From: Paenibacillus caseinilyticus
GTDB lineage: Bacteria > Bacillota > Bacilli > Paenibacillales > NBRC-103111
Assembly: GCF_027533645.1 (NCBI RefSeq)
Contig: NZ_JAQAGY010000006.1
Coordinates: 248,001 to 312,000 of the forward strand
DNA: 64,000 bases
Direction of reading: 5' to 3'
The notes beneath the pieces were generated by a model, which ran no database searches, was not told where the DNA came from, and saw only the letters and a program-made list of their open reading frames with translations. Both the position numbers and the translations under genes were made by a program. Positions 17,283 through 25,787 of this stretch are shown here, one piece after another. The first letter of the stretch is position 1. Every line of letters starts with the position of its first letter.

Positions 17283-18976
17283 GGGGCTGCCGCCTCCTTC
17301 CCTTCGTTCGCCGCCGCATCCATGCGGTAGCGGTAGCCCTGTTCGATAAGGAACAGCTGACGGTTGAGGGCGAATTCCTGCTCTCTTGTATCCTCGCTGA
17401 TCACAGTATAAAAGTAAGCCTTATTGTCCCCGGATTTCGGCCGGAGGATGCGCCCCAGCCGCTGGGCCTCTTCCTGACGGGAACCATAGCTCCCGGAGAT
17501 CTGGATGGCGACGGTCGCATCCGGCAGGTCCACGGCAAAGTTCGCCACCTTGGACACGATGAGCTCCTGAATCGCTCCCTTGCGGAACGCGTCGTACAAT
17601 TCCTCCCGTTTTTCATTGGGCATGGAACCAGTAATCACCGGGATGCCGGTGCGGGTGCCGAGGTCGTGCAGCTGCTCCAGATACTGCCCGATAACCAGCA
17701 CCTGTTCTCCCTTGTGCTTCCCGATCAGCCCGCACACGACATCCAGCTTCGCCGGGTTGATGCTCGCCGCGCGCATTTGCTCCCTCGGCGCTGCACTCCG
17801 GTATGCTTCCATCTCCTTCTCCGGCATCGCTACCCTCAGCTCGATGCATTCGACGGAGGCGATCCAGCCTTGGGATTCGAGGTCCTTCCACGGCATTTCG
17901 TAGCGCTTCGGACCCACGAGCGAGAAGACGTCTTCTTCCATCCCATCCTCGCGGATCAGCGTAGCAGTAAGCCCGAGTCGGCGCGTAGCCTGGATATCCG
18001 CCGTCACGCGGAATACCGGAGCAGGCAGCAGATGCACCTCGTCGTAGACGATCAGCCCCCAGTCCCGCTTGTTAAACAGATCCATATGCGCGAACGGCTC
18101 GTCCTTCGACTTGCGGTACGTTAGAATCTGATAAGTGGCAATCGTGATCGGGCGCACCTCCTTCTGGGTTCCGGTATATTCGCCGACCATGTCCTCGGTT
18201 ACATCTGTTTTGTCCAGAATCTCCCGCTTCCACTGGCGGACCGAGGTGCTGTTGGATGTCAGGATGAGCGTGGCGCAGTTCAGCTTGCCCATCGCCGCAA
18301 TCCCGATGACCGTCTTGCCCGCACCGCAGGGCAGCACGAGTACCCCGCTGCCCCCCTGCGTGCCCCCTTCCCTGTAGAAGGAATCTACAGCGAGCCGCTG
18401 GTATTCCCTCAGTGAGAAGGGCACGTCTTCCTCCCCTCCGTCCCGCAGACGGATCGGCAGTTCTTCGCCGCGCGTGTACCCCGCATGATCGTCCACGGGA
18501 TAGCCCAGCTTGATGAGCTCCTGCTTCAGCAGCCCCCGGTACTGGGGAGAGAAGCGCAGCGTACGTTCGTCAATCTGGCACACGCCGTAGGAACGCATCG
18601 ATTTGTAAGACACCATTTCTTTGATAACGGAGAGATCATCCGAGATCAGCAGCAGGTCCTCACCGGTCCGCTCCATCCGGACCAAGCCGTACCGTTCCAC
18701 GAAACGGCGGATATCGGTCTTGACCGCAGCCGGGATGCCGAACTTCGACCACTGTTCCAGGAAGGCCGTGATCTGTTCCACTGTCATTCCCGCGGCGGCG
18801 GCGTTCCAGAGCGACAGCGAAGTCATGCGGTACGTATGGATGTTCTCGGGCGATTTGACGAGGTCCGCGAAGCGCGACAGCCCCGCCCGCACCTCCTCGA
18901 ACGACGGATGGCGCGTCTCCAGCAGAATACAGAAGTCGTTCTGAATGACAAGAGGCCGGTCTTTGTGAAACTGCAT
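17279..18976 (-). CDS. XPB/ERCC3-type DNA helicase
   Basis: Superfamily 2 helicase of 565 residues. After an N-terminal damage-recognition-like region come Walker A LPCGAGKT (215-222), the Walker B box DEVH (312-315), the XPB-specific RED motif (Arg342-Glu343-Asp344) and motif VI QRLGRILRPK. Bacterial XPB is an ATP-dependent 3'-5' helicase linked to nucleotide excision repair. GGAGGG lies 6 nt before ATG. It is the first gene of a tight two-gene operon with the partner protein. I see no SOS box upstream. Confidence 0.95.
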   Translation of the reverse strand: MQFHKDRPLVIQNDFCILLETRHPSFEEVRAGLSRFADLVKSPENIHTYRMTSLSLWNAAAAGMTVEQITAFLEQWSKFGIPAAVKTDIRRFVERYGLVRMERTGEDLLLISDDLSVIKEMVSYKSMRSYGVCQIDERTLRFSPQYRGLLKQELIKLGYPVDDHAGYTRGEELPIRLRDGGEEDVPFSLREYQRLAVDSFYREGGTQGGSGVLVLPCGAGKTVIGIAAMGKLNCATLILTSNSTSVRQWKREILDKTDVTEDMVGEYTGTQKEVRPITIATYQILTYRKSKDEPFAHMDLFNKRDWGLIVYDEVHLLPAPVFRVTADIQATRRLGLTATLIREDGMEEDVFSLVGPKRYEMPWKDLESQGWIASVECIELRVAMPEKEMEAYRSAAPREQMRAASINPAKLDVVCGLIGKHKGEQVLVIGQYLEQLHDLGTRTGIPVITGSMPNEKREELYDAFRKGAIQELIVSKVANFAVDLPDATVAIQISGSYGSRQEEAQRLGRILRPKSGDNKAYFYTVISEDTREQEFALNRQLFLIEQGYRYRMDAAANEGKEAAAP

Positions 18977-19072
18977 GGAACTCCCTCCAAACTTTAGCAG
19001 ATACTGCTAGTATGAGAGTTAGGCTCCCAGTTTAAACATCGCACAAGCAGCCGCCCCCCGCTTCCTATATAT

Positions 19073-19102
19073 TTGCAAGCCGGTTCCTGCCGCGCTTACA
19101 AT
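19073..19102 (+). promoter_or_regulatory. Sigma-A-like promoter of the nuclease lipoprotein gene
   Basis: -35 TTGCAA (19073-19078), an 18-nt spacer and -10 TACAAT (19097-19102). The start codon is 36 nt downstream of the -10. Confidence 0.65.
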
Positions 19103-19138
19103 AAAGGCGGACTCATACATTCATAGGAGGTTCACATC

Positions 19139-19741
19139 ATGCACGGCCAGCACTCTGTTTCTCATCCGCGCCATCAGCAGCGGGGGCTGCCCCTTCCCCT
19201 TCTGCTTGTCCTCGCTATCCTCATCGCAATCTGCGGCTGCTCTTCCCCGCAGGCGGCAGGAGGTATGGAGACCGCCATATACAAGGCTTATCCCGACCTC
19301 GAAGGCCGCCCCCTCACGGAGACGAAAGTCAAACGGGTCGTGGACGGCGATACCTTCGAGACGTCGGCAGGCGAGAAAGTAAGGCTGATCGGCGTCAATA
19401 CGCCCGAAACGGTCAAGCCGGGAAGCCCGGTTCAGCCCTACGGCAAGCAGGCCAGCGCGTTCACGAAGGGGAAACTCACCGGCCAAACGGTCATCCTGTT
19501 CGCCGATACCGGGGATAAGGACCGGTACGGCAGGCTGCTGCGGTATGTGTTCATCAAAGGCGAAGCGGTGATGTTCAACGAAACGCTTGTGCGCGAAGGA
19601 TATGCGAACACGATGACGATCCAGCCGAACGTGATGTTCCAGGATTTGTTCCGCCATGCGGAGAAGGAAGCACGCCTGGCTAGGCGCGGCTTGTGGGGCG
19701 AAGGCGATCCCCCGAAGGAATCCGCTACAAAGAAAAAATAA
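19139..19741 (+). CDS. Thermonuclease-family lipoprotein
   Basis: Staphylococcal-nuclease-fold protein of 200 residues that should cleave DNA or RNA at the cell surface with Ca2+. A signal peptide (LPLPLLLVLAILIAICGC) ends in a lipobox-like IAICGC, so the Cys is probably lipid-anchored. Active-site motifs are VVDGDTFE, VRLIGVNTPE (Arg and Glu) and DRYGRLLRYV (Arg). AGGAGG lies 7 nt before ATG. It is monocistronic and convergent with argS across a shared terminator. Confidence 0.92.
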   Translation: MHGQHSVSHPRHQQRGLPLPLLLVLAILIAICGCSSPQAAGGMETAIYKAYPDLEGRPLTETKVKRVVDGDTFETSAGEKVRLIGVNTPETVKPGSPVQPYGKQASAFTKGKLTGQTVILFADTGDKDRYGRLLRYVFIKGEAVMFNETLVREGYANTMTIQPNVMFQDLFRHAEKEARLARRGLWGEGDPPKESATKKK

Positions 19742-19800
19742 AACAAAAAAAACAAACAAGATAAGGCGGGACGCCATGATCTTGTTTGTTTTTTTGTTTT
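19741..19800. terminator. Bidirectional terminator between the nuclease gene and argS
   Basis: Long A-rich/T-rich inverted repeat (about 19743-19762 with 19779-19798) enclosing a GGCG/CGCC inner hairpin. T-runs are produced on both strands. Confidence 0.85.
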
Positions 19801-19825
19801 ATAGGACCAGAGATGACCGTCAGGG

Positions 19826-21697
19826 TTACAGCCGCTCTGGTGCGGGCAGGCCGAGGACATGCAGCGCCTCCCCCATGATCCCTTTGAAGCGGGCCGTAAG
19901 CCAGATTCTAAAGCTTCTTTGCGTCTGTCCGGCCGACAGGATGGGCGACGCGCTGTAGAAGGTATTGAAGCAGGCCCCCAATTCGTAGGCATAAGCGCAG
20001 AGCTGATGAGGAGCCAGCTCCGCGGCGGCCGTATGAAGCGTGTCTTCCCAGAGACTGATTTGTCTGAGAAGGGCAAGTTCGGCGGGCTCCAAGGGGGGGA
20101 ACTCCTCCGGCACCTTGCTGCCGTGCTCCCCTTCGCTCCCGGCTTTCGCCAGCAGCGTGGCCGCTCTTGCATGAGCGTATAGAACATAGACGCCGGTGTT
20201 CCCCGTCAGCTCCGTCGCCTGCTTCAAATCGAATACCACCTCGGTGGATAGATGAAAGCGAAGCAAATAGTAACGAATGGCTGCCGCGGCGATGCTCCGG
20301 CTCGGCAGCCCGTCTTTTCCCGGTCTGTCTCTGTCGATCACTTCCTCCATCCTCTGAAGCAGCTCAGCCACTCGGATGCCGATCCCCTGTCTGCCCGACA
20401 TAGCATAAGAAGCCCTGCCGTCCGAGGTGTCGATCCCAAGCTCCCCGGCAGTGGCGGGGCTTAGCGAGACAACACCGTAGCTTACATGAAACAGGCGGTC
20501 CGCCTGGTCTTTATACCCCAGGTTCTCCAGGGACTGTTTGACCATCGCCTGAGGGTAGGCTTGACGGTAATCGATCACATTGATCACCTGGGAGGCTTTC
20601 CCGAACGCCCCGCTTTCTTGTCCCGCGCCTTGCGTCGTATATACTTCCCCATCGAATGCTCTATACTGGAACTCTTGGGACAGCAGCCCGAATTTCCACA
20701 AATGATAGGCGATATCCTTCGCGGTATAGGTTAATATGCCGTTCGAGCGTACAAGCACTTTGGCGGTATGGTAACCGGAGGCTTGCCCGCCGCTTTCCTG
20801 CTGTTCCTCCGGCGGCTGCAGAACCCAGCATCCGGCCTGTTCGCCCTCCGTTACCTTGTGGAACGAAGAGGTCATCTTCAGCAGCTCGAACGCCGCTTCC
20901 CAAAAGCCACGCTTCACGATGCTGCTCTCCCATACGAGAAGGTCGTATTCGATGCCGAACGTCCTCATCTCTTCCAAGTGCTCGCGAACCATCCGTTCGG
21001 CAGTCAGCATTCCCATCCAGGCGACGGCGGACTGCCCTTCTTCGAGCTCCTGAAGCACACGGGTGCGCTCGGCGGCAAGCTCCGGCCGGTTGGCATACTC
21101 CTTGTTGATCCAGGCGTAGGACTCCCAGCAGAAGTCGCCGAATCTCTCGTGCTCCCCCTTCCTCTCCGAATGGAGCAGACTGACCACCGTGTCGGCGAGC
21201 TGATTTCCGAGATCATCGATATAATTGTGCACTTCCACCTGGCGGCCGTTCCTCCGGAGCAATCGCACCAGCGTATCGCCGATGCAAGCATTGCGGAGGT
21301 GTCCGATATGCGCAGACTTGTTGGGATTGATGGAGGTATGCTCGATGATGACCTTCCCTTGGTCATCGGGCTTCTGTCCGAACCCGGCCGTATGGGCCCA
21401 CTGCCGCCAGTTCACCCGGAAGTTGAGATACCCCGGCGGCACCACCTCGATCGTGTCGATCAAGCCGCCCGCGGAACCAGCCTCCAGCAATTTGCTTCTA
21501 AGGGACTCGGCGATCTTCATGGGGGGCATGCGAAGAATTTTGGCCAAGGGCATGGCAATGGCAGCAGCGTAGTCCCCATGCTCCCTCAAGGCGGGCAGTT
21601 CGACCCGGACGGCAACAGGCTGCCGGCGGACGCCCACCTCCTCGAATAATGGATTCACTTGCTGTTCGATGGCCTCGGCCAACACTCTGCTGATCAT
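19826..21697 (-). CDS. argS: Arginyl-tRNA synthetase, divergent type
   Basis: Class I synthetase charging tRNA-Arg; 623 residues. It has the N-terminal tRNA-recognition domain, a HIGH motif (NPNKSAHIGHLRNACIGD) near residue 125, and the C-terminal DALR anticodon-binding domain. The KMSKS position reads YAMSGRQGIGI, without the usual Lys-rich signature, as in a divergent group of ArgRS. GAGGGA precedes ATG. A T-box leader with Arg specifier CGG controls it. It may be a second, starvation-induced ArgRS rather than the only copy; this cannot be judged from the window. Confidence 0.93.
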   Translation of the reverse strand: MISRVLAEAIEQQVNPLFEEVGVRRQPVAVRVELPALREHGDYAAAIAMPLAKILRMPPMKIAESLRSKLLEAGSAGGLIDTIEVVPPGYLNFRVNWRQWAHTAGFGQKPDDQGKVIIEHTSINPNKSAHIGHLRNACIGDTLVRLLRRNGRQVEVHNYIDDLGNQLADTVVSLLHSERKGEHERFGDFCWESYAWINKEYANRPELAAERTRVLQELEEGQSAVAWMGMLTAERMVREHLEEMRTFGIEYDLLVWESSIVKRGFWEAAFELLKMTSSFHKVTEGEQAGCWVLQPPEEQQESGGQASGYHTAKVLVRSNGILTYTAKDIAYHLWKFGLLSQEFQYRAFDGEVYTTQGAGQESGAFGKASQVINVIDYRQAYPQAMVKQSLENLGYKDQADRLFHVSYGVVSLSPATAGELGIDTSDGRASYAMSGRQGIGIRVAELLQRMEEVIDRDRPGKDGLPSRSIAAAAIRYYLLRFHLSTEVVFDLKQATELTGNTGVYVLYAHARAATLLAKAGSEGEHGSKVPEEFPPLEPAELALLRQISLWEDTLHTAAAELAPHQLCAYAYELGACFNTFYSASPILSAGQTQRSFRIWLTARFKGIMGEALHVLGLPAPERL

Positions 21698-21756
21698 CTC
21701 GTTCCCTCCTCAAGGAAATTTTTCTTCATGGGCCTTGCTGTGTCATGATCTCTACG

Positions 21757-22020
21757 CAAAAAAGCCCCCGTCTCTACATAAAAGAGACGAGGGCTCTGAC
21801 ACACACTCGCGGTACCACTCTTGTTGTTAAACGCGCAAACCGCGTCTAACCGCTCGGCAGGATAACGGCTCTTCGCCGGATCTGCCTTTCCTGCATTCCG
21901 GCAGGGGTTCGGCAGATCGTCTCCGGGACCCGTTTCGCCATCTGACGCCGTACCGGCTCTCACGCTCCCGGCTCGCTTGGACTCTTGTCAGCGGCTACTT
22001 TCCCCATCATCGACCTTTGT
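21757..22020 (-). promoter_or_regulatory. T-box riboswitch of argS (specifier CGG, Arg)
   Basis: Read on the minus strand. Stem I carries the loop E pair AGTA (5') and GAA (3'). After GAA plus one nucleotide comes CGG, an Arg codon; the tyrS T-box in this window has the same GAA-N-codon spacing, giving TAC. The conserved T-box AGAGTGGTACCGCG lies at 21821-21808. The terminator is GAGCCC...GGGGGC with a T-run (about 21796-21758). Uncharged tRNA-Arg should favour antitermination. Confidence 0.88.
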
Positions 22021-22034
22021 ATAAAATTTCTAGT

Positions 22035-22063
22035 AGTATACCCTAAGCGGTTTCTCTTATCAA
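22035..22063 (-). promoter_or_regulatory. Sigma-A promoter of the argS T-box transcript
   Basis: -35 TTGATA (22063-22058), a 17-nt spacer and -10 TATACT (22040-22035). Transcription should start about 7 nt before the T-box. Confidence 0.8.
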
Positions 22064-22095
22064 GCCTAACTTCGATAAATCCGCACAAAAACCCT

Positions 22096-23262
22096 TTAAT
22101 GCGTGCCGCTGACATCCATATGATCGATTGCCCGCGTCTCCTTCTTGAATGTGGATGAGCCGATCTTCTCCTGCAGCTTCTCGTAATAGAGATCCTCATC
22201 GATCGGAAGGTCGACCCAGTTGTCCGTCCAGGAAGAGAGGTACATAGCGTTGGACAGCGTCAGGCCGCGGATCCCCTCTTCGCCCGGTGCCAAAAGCGGC
22301 GTCCTGTGGAGCAGATGGTCCACGAAATTCTGCGTGATCCCCTTGTGCTGCGGACCTTCCGAGCCTTCGACCGGAATCTCGCACTTCCAGCATTCCGGCT
22401 GTCCGAACCCTCCGCGGAAGTCGCGGTTGAACTCCGGCTCCGGCACACGCAGACGCCAGAACGTCAGCTTCCCGTCTTCGACGACGATTTTGCCGCGGTC
22501 GCCCGTGACTTCAAAACGGTTCGTGCCCGGCGCTTCGCCCGTCGTCGTGACGAACAATCCCGTAGCTCCGTTCTCGTACTCGACGTAAGCGGTAACATCG
22601 TCCTCCACCTCGATGTTGCGGTACTTGCCGAAGTGGCAGAAAGCGCGCACGCGCTTCGGCATCATATCGACCGTCCACTGCCAGAGATCGAGCTGGTGCG
22701 GATCCTGGTTCAGCAGCACGCCGCCGCCTTCTCCGCCCCATGTCGCGCGCCAGCCGCCGGAGTCGTAATAACTCTGGGAACGGTACCAGCTCGTAATGAT
22801 CCAGTTCGTACGCCTGACCTCCCCTAGCTCGCCAGAGGTAATCAGATCGCGCAGCTTGCGGTACAGCGGGTTGGTCCGCTGATTGTACATGATGCCGAAA
22901 GCCTTGCCGGACTGTGCCGCAGCTTCGTTCATCTCCCGGACCTGCTTCGTATACACCCCGGCCGGCTTCTCCACCAGAACATGGTACCCGTGTCCGAAAG
23001 CCTGGATGGCGATCGCCGGATGATCGTAATGCGGAGTACAGATTAACACGGCGTCACAACGCTTTGAAGCAAAAAAATCAGCGAGATTATCAAACAGCTG
23101 CACCCGGTCGCCGTACTGCTGGCGTGCCCACTCCAGACGTGCCGGATCGGTATCCACGATAGCGGTAAGTTCTCCGCCCTTCACTTCCCCTTTAAGCAAA
23201 TATCCCCCGTGGCCCTTGCCCATATTGCCCATGCCTATAATGCCGATGCGTACCGAATCCAT
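22096..23262 (-). CDS. Gfo/Idh/MocA-family oxidoreductase
   Basis: NAD(P)-dependent sugar or inositol-type dehydrogenase of 388 residues. An N-terminal Rossmann fold (RIGIIGMGNMGKGHGGYL) and the motif LVEKPAG near residue 95 are followed by the family C-terminal domain with EGGGVLLNQDPHQLDLWQW, which carries the catalytic region. The substrate is unknown. ATG at 23262 is preferred because the strong promoter lies inside a longer possible reading frame. It stands alone upstream of argS on the same strand. Confidence 0.9.
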   Translation of the reverse strand: MDSVRIGIIGMGNMGKGHGGYLLKGEVKGGELTAIVDTDPARLEWARQQYGDRVQLFDNLADFFASKRCDAVLICTPHYDHPAIAIQAFGHGYHVLVEKPAGVYTKQVREMNEAAAQSGKAFGIMYNQRTNPLYRKLRDLITSGELGEVRRTNWIITSWYRSQSYYDSGGWRATWGGEGGGVLLNQDPHQLDLWQWTVDMMPKRVRAFCHFGKYRNIEVEDDVTAYVEYENGATGLFVTTTGEAPGTNRFEVTGDRGKIVVEDGKLTFWRLRVPEPEFNRDFRGGFGQPECWKCEIPVEGSEGPQHKGITQNFVDHLLHRTPLLAPGEEGIRGLTLSNAMYLSSWTDNWVDLPIDEDLYYEKLQEKIGSSTFKKETRAIDHMDVSGTH

Positions 23263-23326
23263 GAACTTCGCCTGCCTTTCCGCCTGATCAGCATGATGGT
23301 CGTTAGCCGCCCCCATCTCTGTTATC

Positions 23327-23356
23327 ATTATATAATGCACACGTTAACAATGACAA
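23327..23356 (-). promoter_or_regulatory. Sigma-A promoter of the Gfo/Idh/MocA gene
   Basis: -35 TTGTCA (23356-23351), an 18-nt spacer and a consensus -10 TATAAT (23332-23327). Confidence 0.8.
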
Positions 23357-23377
23357 GAGCTTCTTTTCTGATCTATA

Positions 23378-23407
23378 AAGAAAAGCGCCTTCCCTGAAGG
23401 AAGACGC
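23378..23407 (-). terminator. Terminator of the CBS-domain gene
   Basis: On the minus strand GCGTCTTCC pairs with GGAAGGCGC (arms 23407-23399 and 23393-23385, one mismatch), followed by TTTTCTTT. Confidence 0.7.
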
Positions 23408-23427
23408 CTGCTCTTCATGCTACAATG

Positions 23428-23856
23428 TTAGGAATGCGATTTTTCGGAAATTTTGCCGAGCGCCTGTCCCGCCTCGTCCTCGAATGTATCGCGGACAGCC
23501 AAGTCGCCAATCGATACAATCCCTACGAGCTCGCCGTTCTCGACAATCGGCAGGCGGCGGATTTGTTCATTGGCCATGACCTTGGCCGCTTCGTCCGCCG
23601 TCGTGTCCGGCGATACGGATACGATACGGTCGCTCATGACTTCCGAGATGGCGGTCGAACCGGAATGCTTCGCCGCATACCCCCGGATCACCAAGTCCCG
23701 GTCCGTTAGGACACCGATGAGTTTACGCCCGTCGACAACCGGAATAAACCCCGTGTCCTCCTGCTTCATTTTGACAGCCGCTTCGTAGATGTTATCCTGC
23801 AGGGTTACAACGGCACAATCGGTTGTCATGATTTCACGAAGAGTTCTGGAGCTCAT
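23428..23856 (-). CDS. Two-CBS-domain protein
   Basis: 142 residues made of two CBS domains (about 8-65 and 72-128) and nothing else. CBS pairs bind adenine nucleotides or related ligands and usually regulate a partner; this one resembles small YrpB/AcuB-like stress or metabolic CBS proteins. Key stretches are GFIPVVDGRKLIGVLTDRDL and RRLPIVENGELVGIVSIGDL. ATG at 23856 follows GGGAGGG at 8 nt. A predicted three-way RNA junction lies between it and the upstream amidohydrolase gene. Confidence 0.9.
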   Translation of the reverse strand: MSSRTLREIMTTDCAVVTLQDNIYEAAVKMKQEDTGFIPVVDGRKLIGVLTDRDLVIRGYAAKHSGSTAISEVMSDRIVSVSPDTTADEAAKVMANEQIRRLPIVENGELVGIVSIGDLAVRDTFEDEAGQALGKISEKSHS

Positions 23857-23881
23857 GGCTGATTCCCTCCCAATCGAAGAT

Positions 23882-23942
23882 AGCAGCCCATGCCCTGCCG
23901 TAGGGCAGAGTACGGGAACTAAAGCCTGTTCCCCTGGCTGCT
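23882..23942. promoter_or_regulatory. Candidate three-way junction upstream of the CBS gene
   Basis: AGCAGCC (23882-23888) pairs with GGCTGCT (23936-23942). Inside are CTGCC/GGCAG (23895-23899 with 23904-23908, 4-nt loop) and GGGAAC/GTTCCC (23914-23919 with 23928-23933, 8-nt loop). On the minus strand it would sit just upstream of the CBS ribosome binding site. I do not recognise it as a known riboswitch. Confidence 0.5.
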
Positions 23943-23992
23943 GCACGAATAGGTTCTCCCCCGCGCCCTCCGGCCATGCGCCTGCGGGTCTG

Positions 23993-25198
23993 TTACATAA
24001 CGGGAGAGCGGGTCATCCCGCGGCTACCTGTAACGTATTCTTCAGTAAGCGCCAGGAACAGCTTCGCCGCATTCACCATCGCCTGCTCGTCGATATCGAA
24101 GCGGGGGTGATGATGCGGATGAACGATGCCCCGCTGCTTATTCCCGGCGCCGACGAACATGAAACACCCCGGTACCTTCTCCAAGTAGTATGCGAAATCT
24201 TCGCCGGCCATAATCAGAGGGGACCTCCGCGCCTGCTCCTGCCCGAAGACACGGGCGGCCGCCCGCTCGAAGCGGGCCGCTTCGTCCGCATCGTTCACGA
24301 CGGGCGGATACCCGAGCCGGTAATCGATCTGCGCCTGCGCGCCGTACATGCTGCAGGTTTGGCGGACGATCTCTTCGATTCTATCCTTCACTTCCAGACG
24401 GATCTTGCCGTCGAACGTTCTAACGGTCCCTTTGAGCACCGCGGTCTCGGCAATGACATTGAAGGAAGTTCCGCTGTGGAACGATCCCACGCTGACCACA
24501 CAGGGCTGCGTAGGATCGGTGCTGCGGGAGACGATCGACTGCAGGTTGACCACGAGCTGCGAAGCCACATAGACGCTGTCGACCGTCTCGTGGGGCAGTC
24601 CTCCGTGCCCTCCCCGGCCCTTGACGGTGAGCGTGAATTCGTCCGCCGCGGCCATGAACGGGCCTGGCCTGGAATAGACGGCCCCCGTCTCGAACGGCGT
24701 CCACAAATGAATCCCGTAGATGACATCAACGCCTGTGAGGGCTCCCGCCTCAATCATTCCGATCGCGCCGCCCGGCGTCGTCTCCTCGGCAGGCTGGAAG
24801 ATGAACACCACGCGGCCTTCCACCTGATCCCGGTGTTCGCTCATCGTCTTCGCCACGGCAAGCAGCGTGGCGGTATGCGCATCATGTCCGCAGGCATGCA
24901 TCACGCCCGGCACGCTGGAGGCATACTCGGCCGTCTTCTCGTCTTGAATCGGCAGGGCGTCCATATCCGCGCGCAGCGCTACGGCCGGGCCGTCCGCAGC
25001 TCCCTGAAGAATACCGATCACCCCGTGTCCGCCGCCTACCTTCTCCTGCACTTCGAGCCCCCAGTCCCGCAGCTTGTCCGCTACGAAAGCGGCCGTAGCC
25101 GACTCCTGGTAGGAGAGCTCGGGGTGGCGGTGCAGGTGCCGCCTCCAACCGATCATGTCCGCTACTACGGACATCAATGTGTGTTCCATTGGTTTCAT
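23993..25198 (-). CDS. M20D-family amidohydrolase
   Basis: Zinc/manganese-dependent amidohydrolase of 401 residues related to YxeP/HipO and IAA-amino-acid hydrolases, which cleave N-acyl amino acids. Metal-binding motifs are HACGHDAH (about residue 100), FQPAEE and a late AGEDF. The dimerisation domain lies in the middle (GRGGHGGLPHE). The exact substrate is unknown. GGAGGG precedes ATG at 9 nt. It lies upstream of the CBS gene on the same strand, 136 nt away. Confidence 0.9.
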   Translation of the reverse strand: MKPMEHTLMSVVADMIGWRRHLHRHPELSYQESATAAFVADKLRDWGLEVQEKVGGGHGVIGILQGAADGPAVALRADMDALPIQDEKTAEYASSVPGVMHACGHDAHTATLLAVAKTMSEHRDQVEGRVVFIFQPAEETTPGGAIGMIEAGALTGVDVIYGIHLWTPFETGAVYSRPGPFMAAADEFTLTVKGRGGHGGLPHETVDSVYVASQLVVNLQSIVSRSTDPTQPCVVSVGSFHSGTSFNVIAETAVLKGTVRTFDGKIRLEVKDRIEEIVRQTCSMYGAQAQIDYRLGYPPVVNDADEAARFERAAARVFGQEQARRSPLIMAGEDFAYYLEKVPGCFMFVGAGNKQRGIVHPHHHPRFDIDEQAMVNAAKLFLALTEEYVTGSRGMTRSPVM

Positions 25199-25337
25199 GG
25201 CTATAGGCCCTCCGCCTCAAACGTTCCTTAATAAATGCCTTGCATCTATTTTATCAAATTCACGAACGGGTTTCATCTTCCGGTCACAAGAATTTCAAAC
25301 TTTGCCAATGGGCGGATTGGGCCCGTCTGCATTAGGC

Positions 25338-25366
25338 TTGCACTGCGAAGGGAAACATACTATCAT
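25338..25366 (+). promoter_or_regulatory. Sigma-A-like promoter of the YugN-like gene
   Basis: -35 TTGCAC (25338-25343), a 17-nt spacer and -10 TATCAT (25361-25366). Confidence 0.65.
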
Positions 25367-25426
25367 GAATAAAGGGTTTTGGGAAGCCATGGAATGCTGT
25401 GCATACATATATTAGGAGGGTTTACT

Positions 25427-25774
25427 GTGATCATTGAAAACAGCGGATTAAAAGGACTGAAGAGCGACCTCGCCCATCTCGACGATTCGATGGAGCAGCT
25501 CGGCTTTGTACGTTGGCAGTGGGAGTATTACCGCGCCACGTACGATCTTCAGCTCAAAGATAGAGACTCCCAGAACGACTTCTTCCTCCGCATCAACACG
25601 CGTGTGGAAACCGGCAAGCTGGAATCCCCGCATGCGATTCTGTATATCGAAGATGTGTATATCGGACAAGGCTCGTTCCCTCACGGCGTGAACTATCAGG
25701 CGAAGATTCCGGACTATATCATGAAAGACGCGACGAGCAAGCTGGCCCAGCTGAAAACGAAGCTGACTTCGTAA
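25427..25774 (+). CDS. YugN-like family protein
   Basis: 115-residue protein of the YugN-like family (PF08868), which has no assigned function. Characteristic stretches are MEQLGFVRWQWEYYRATYDL and YLRIN-like FFLRINTRVETGKLESPHA near the middle. GTG at 25427 is the start because AGGAGGG lies 6 nt upstream; in-frame codons before it lack a ribosome binding site. It is followed after 13 nt by ftsW on the same strand, so the two probably share a transcript. Confidence 0.88.
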   Translation: MIIENSGLKGLKSDLAHLDDSMEQLGFVRWQWEYYRATYDLQLKDRDSQNDFFLRINTRVETGKLESPHAILYIEDVYIGQGSFPHGVNYQAKIPDYIMKDATSKLAQLKTKLTS

Positions 25775-25787
25775 CAGGGGACCGCTT

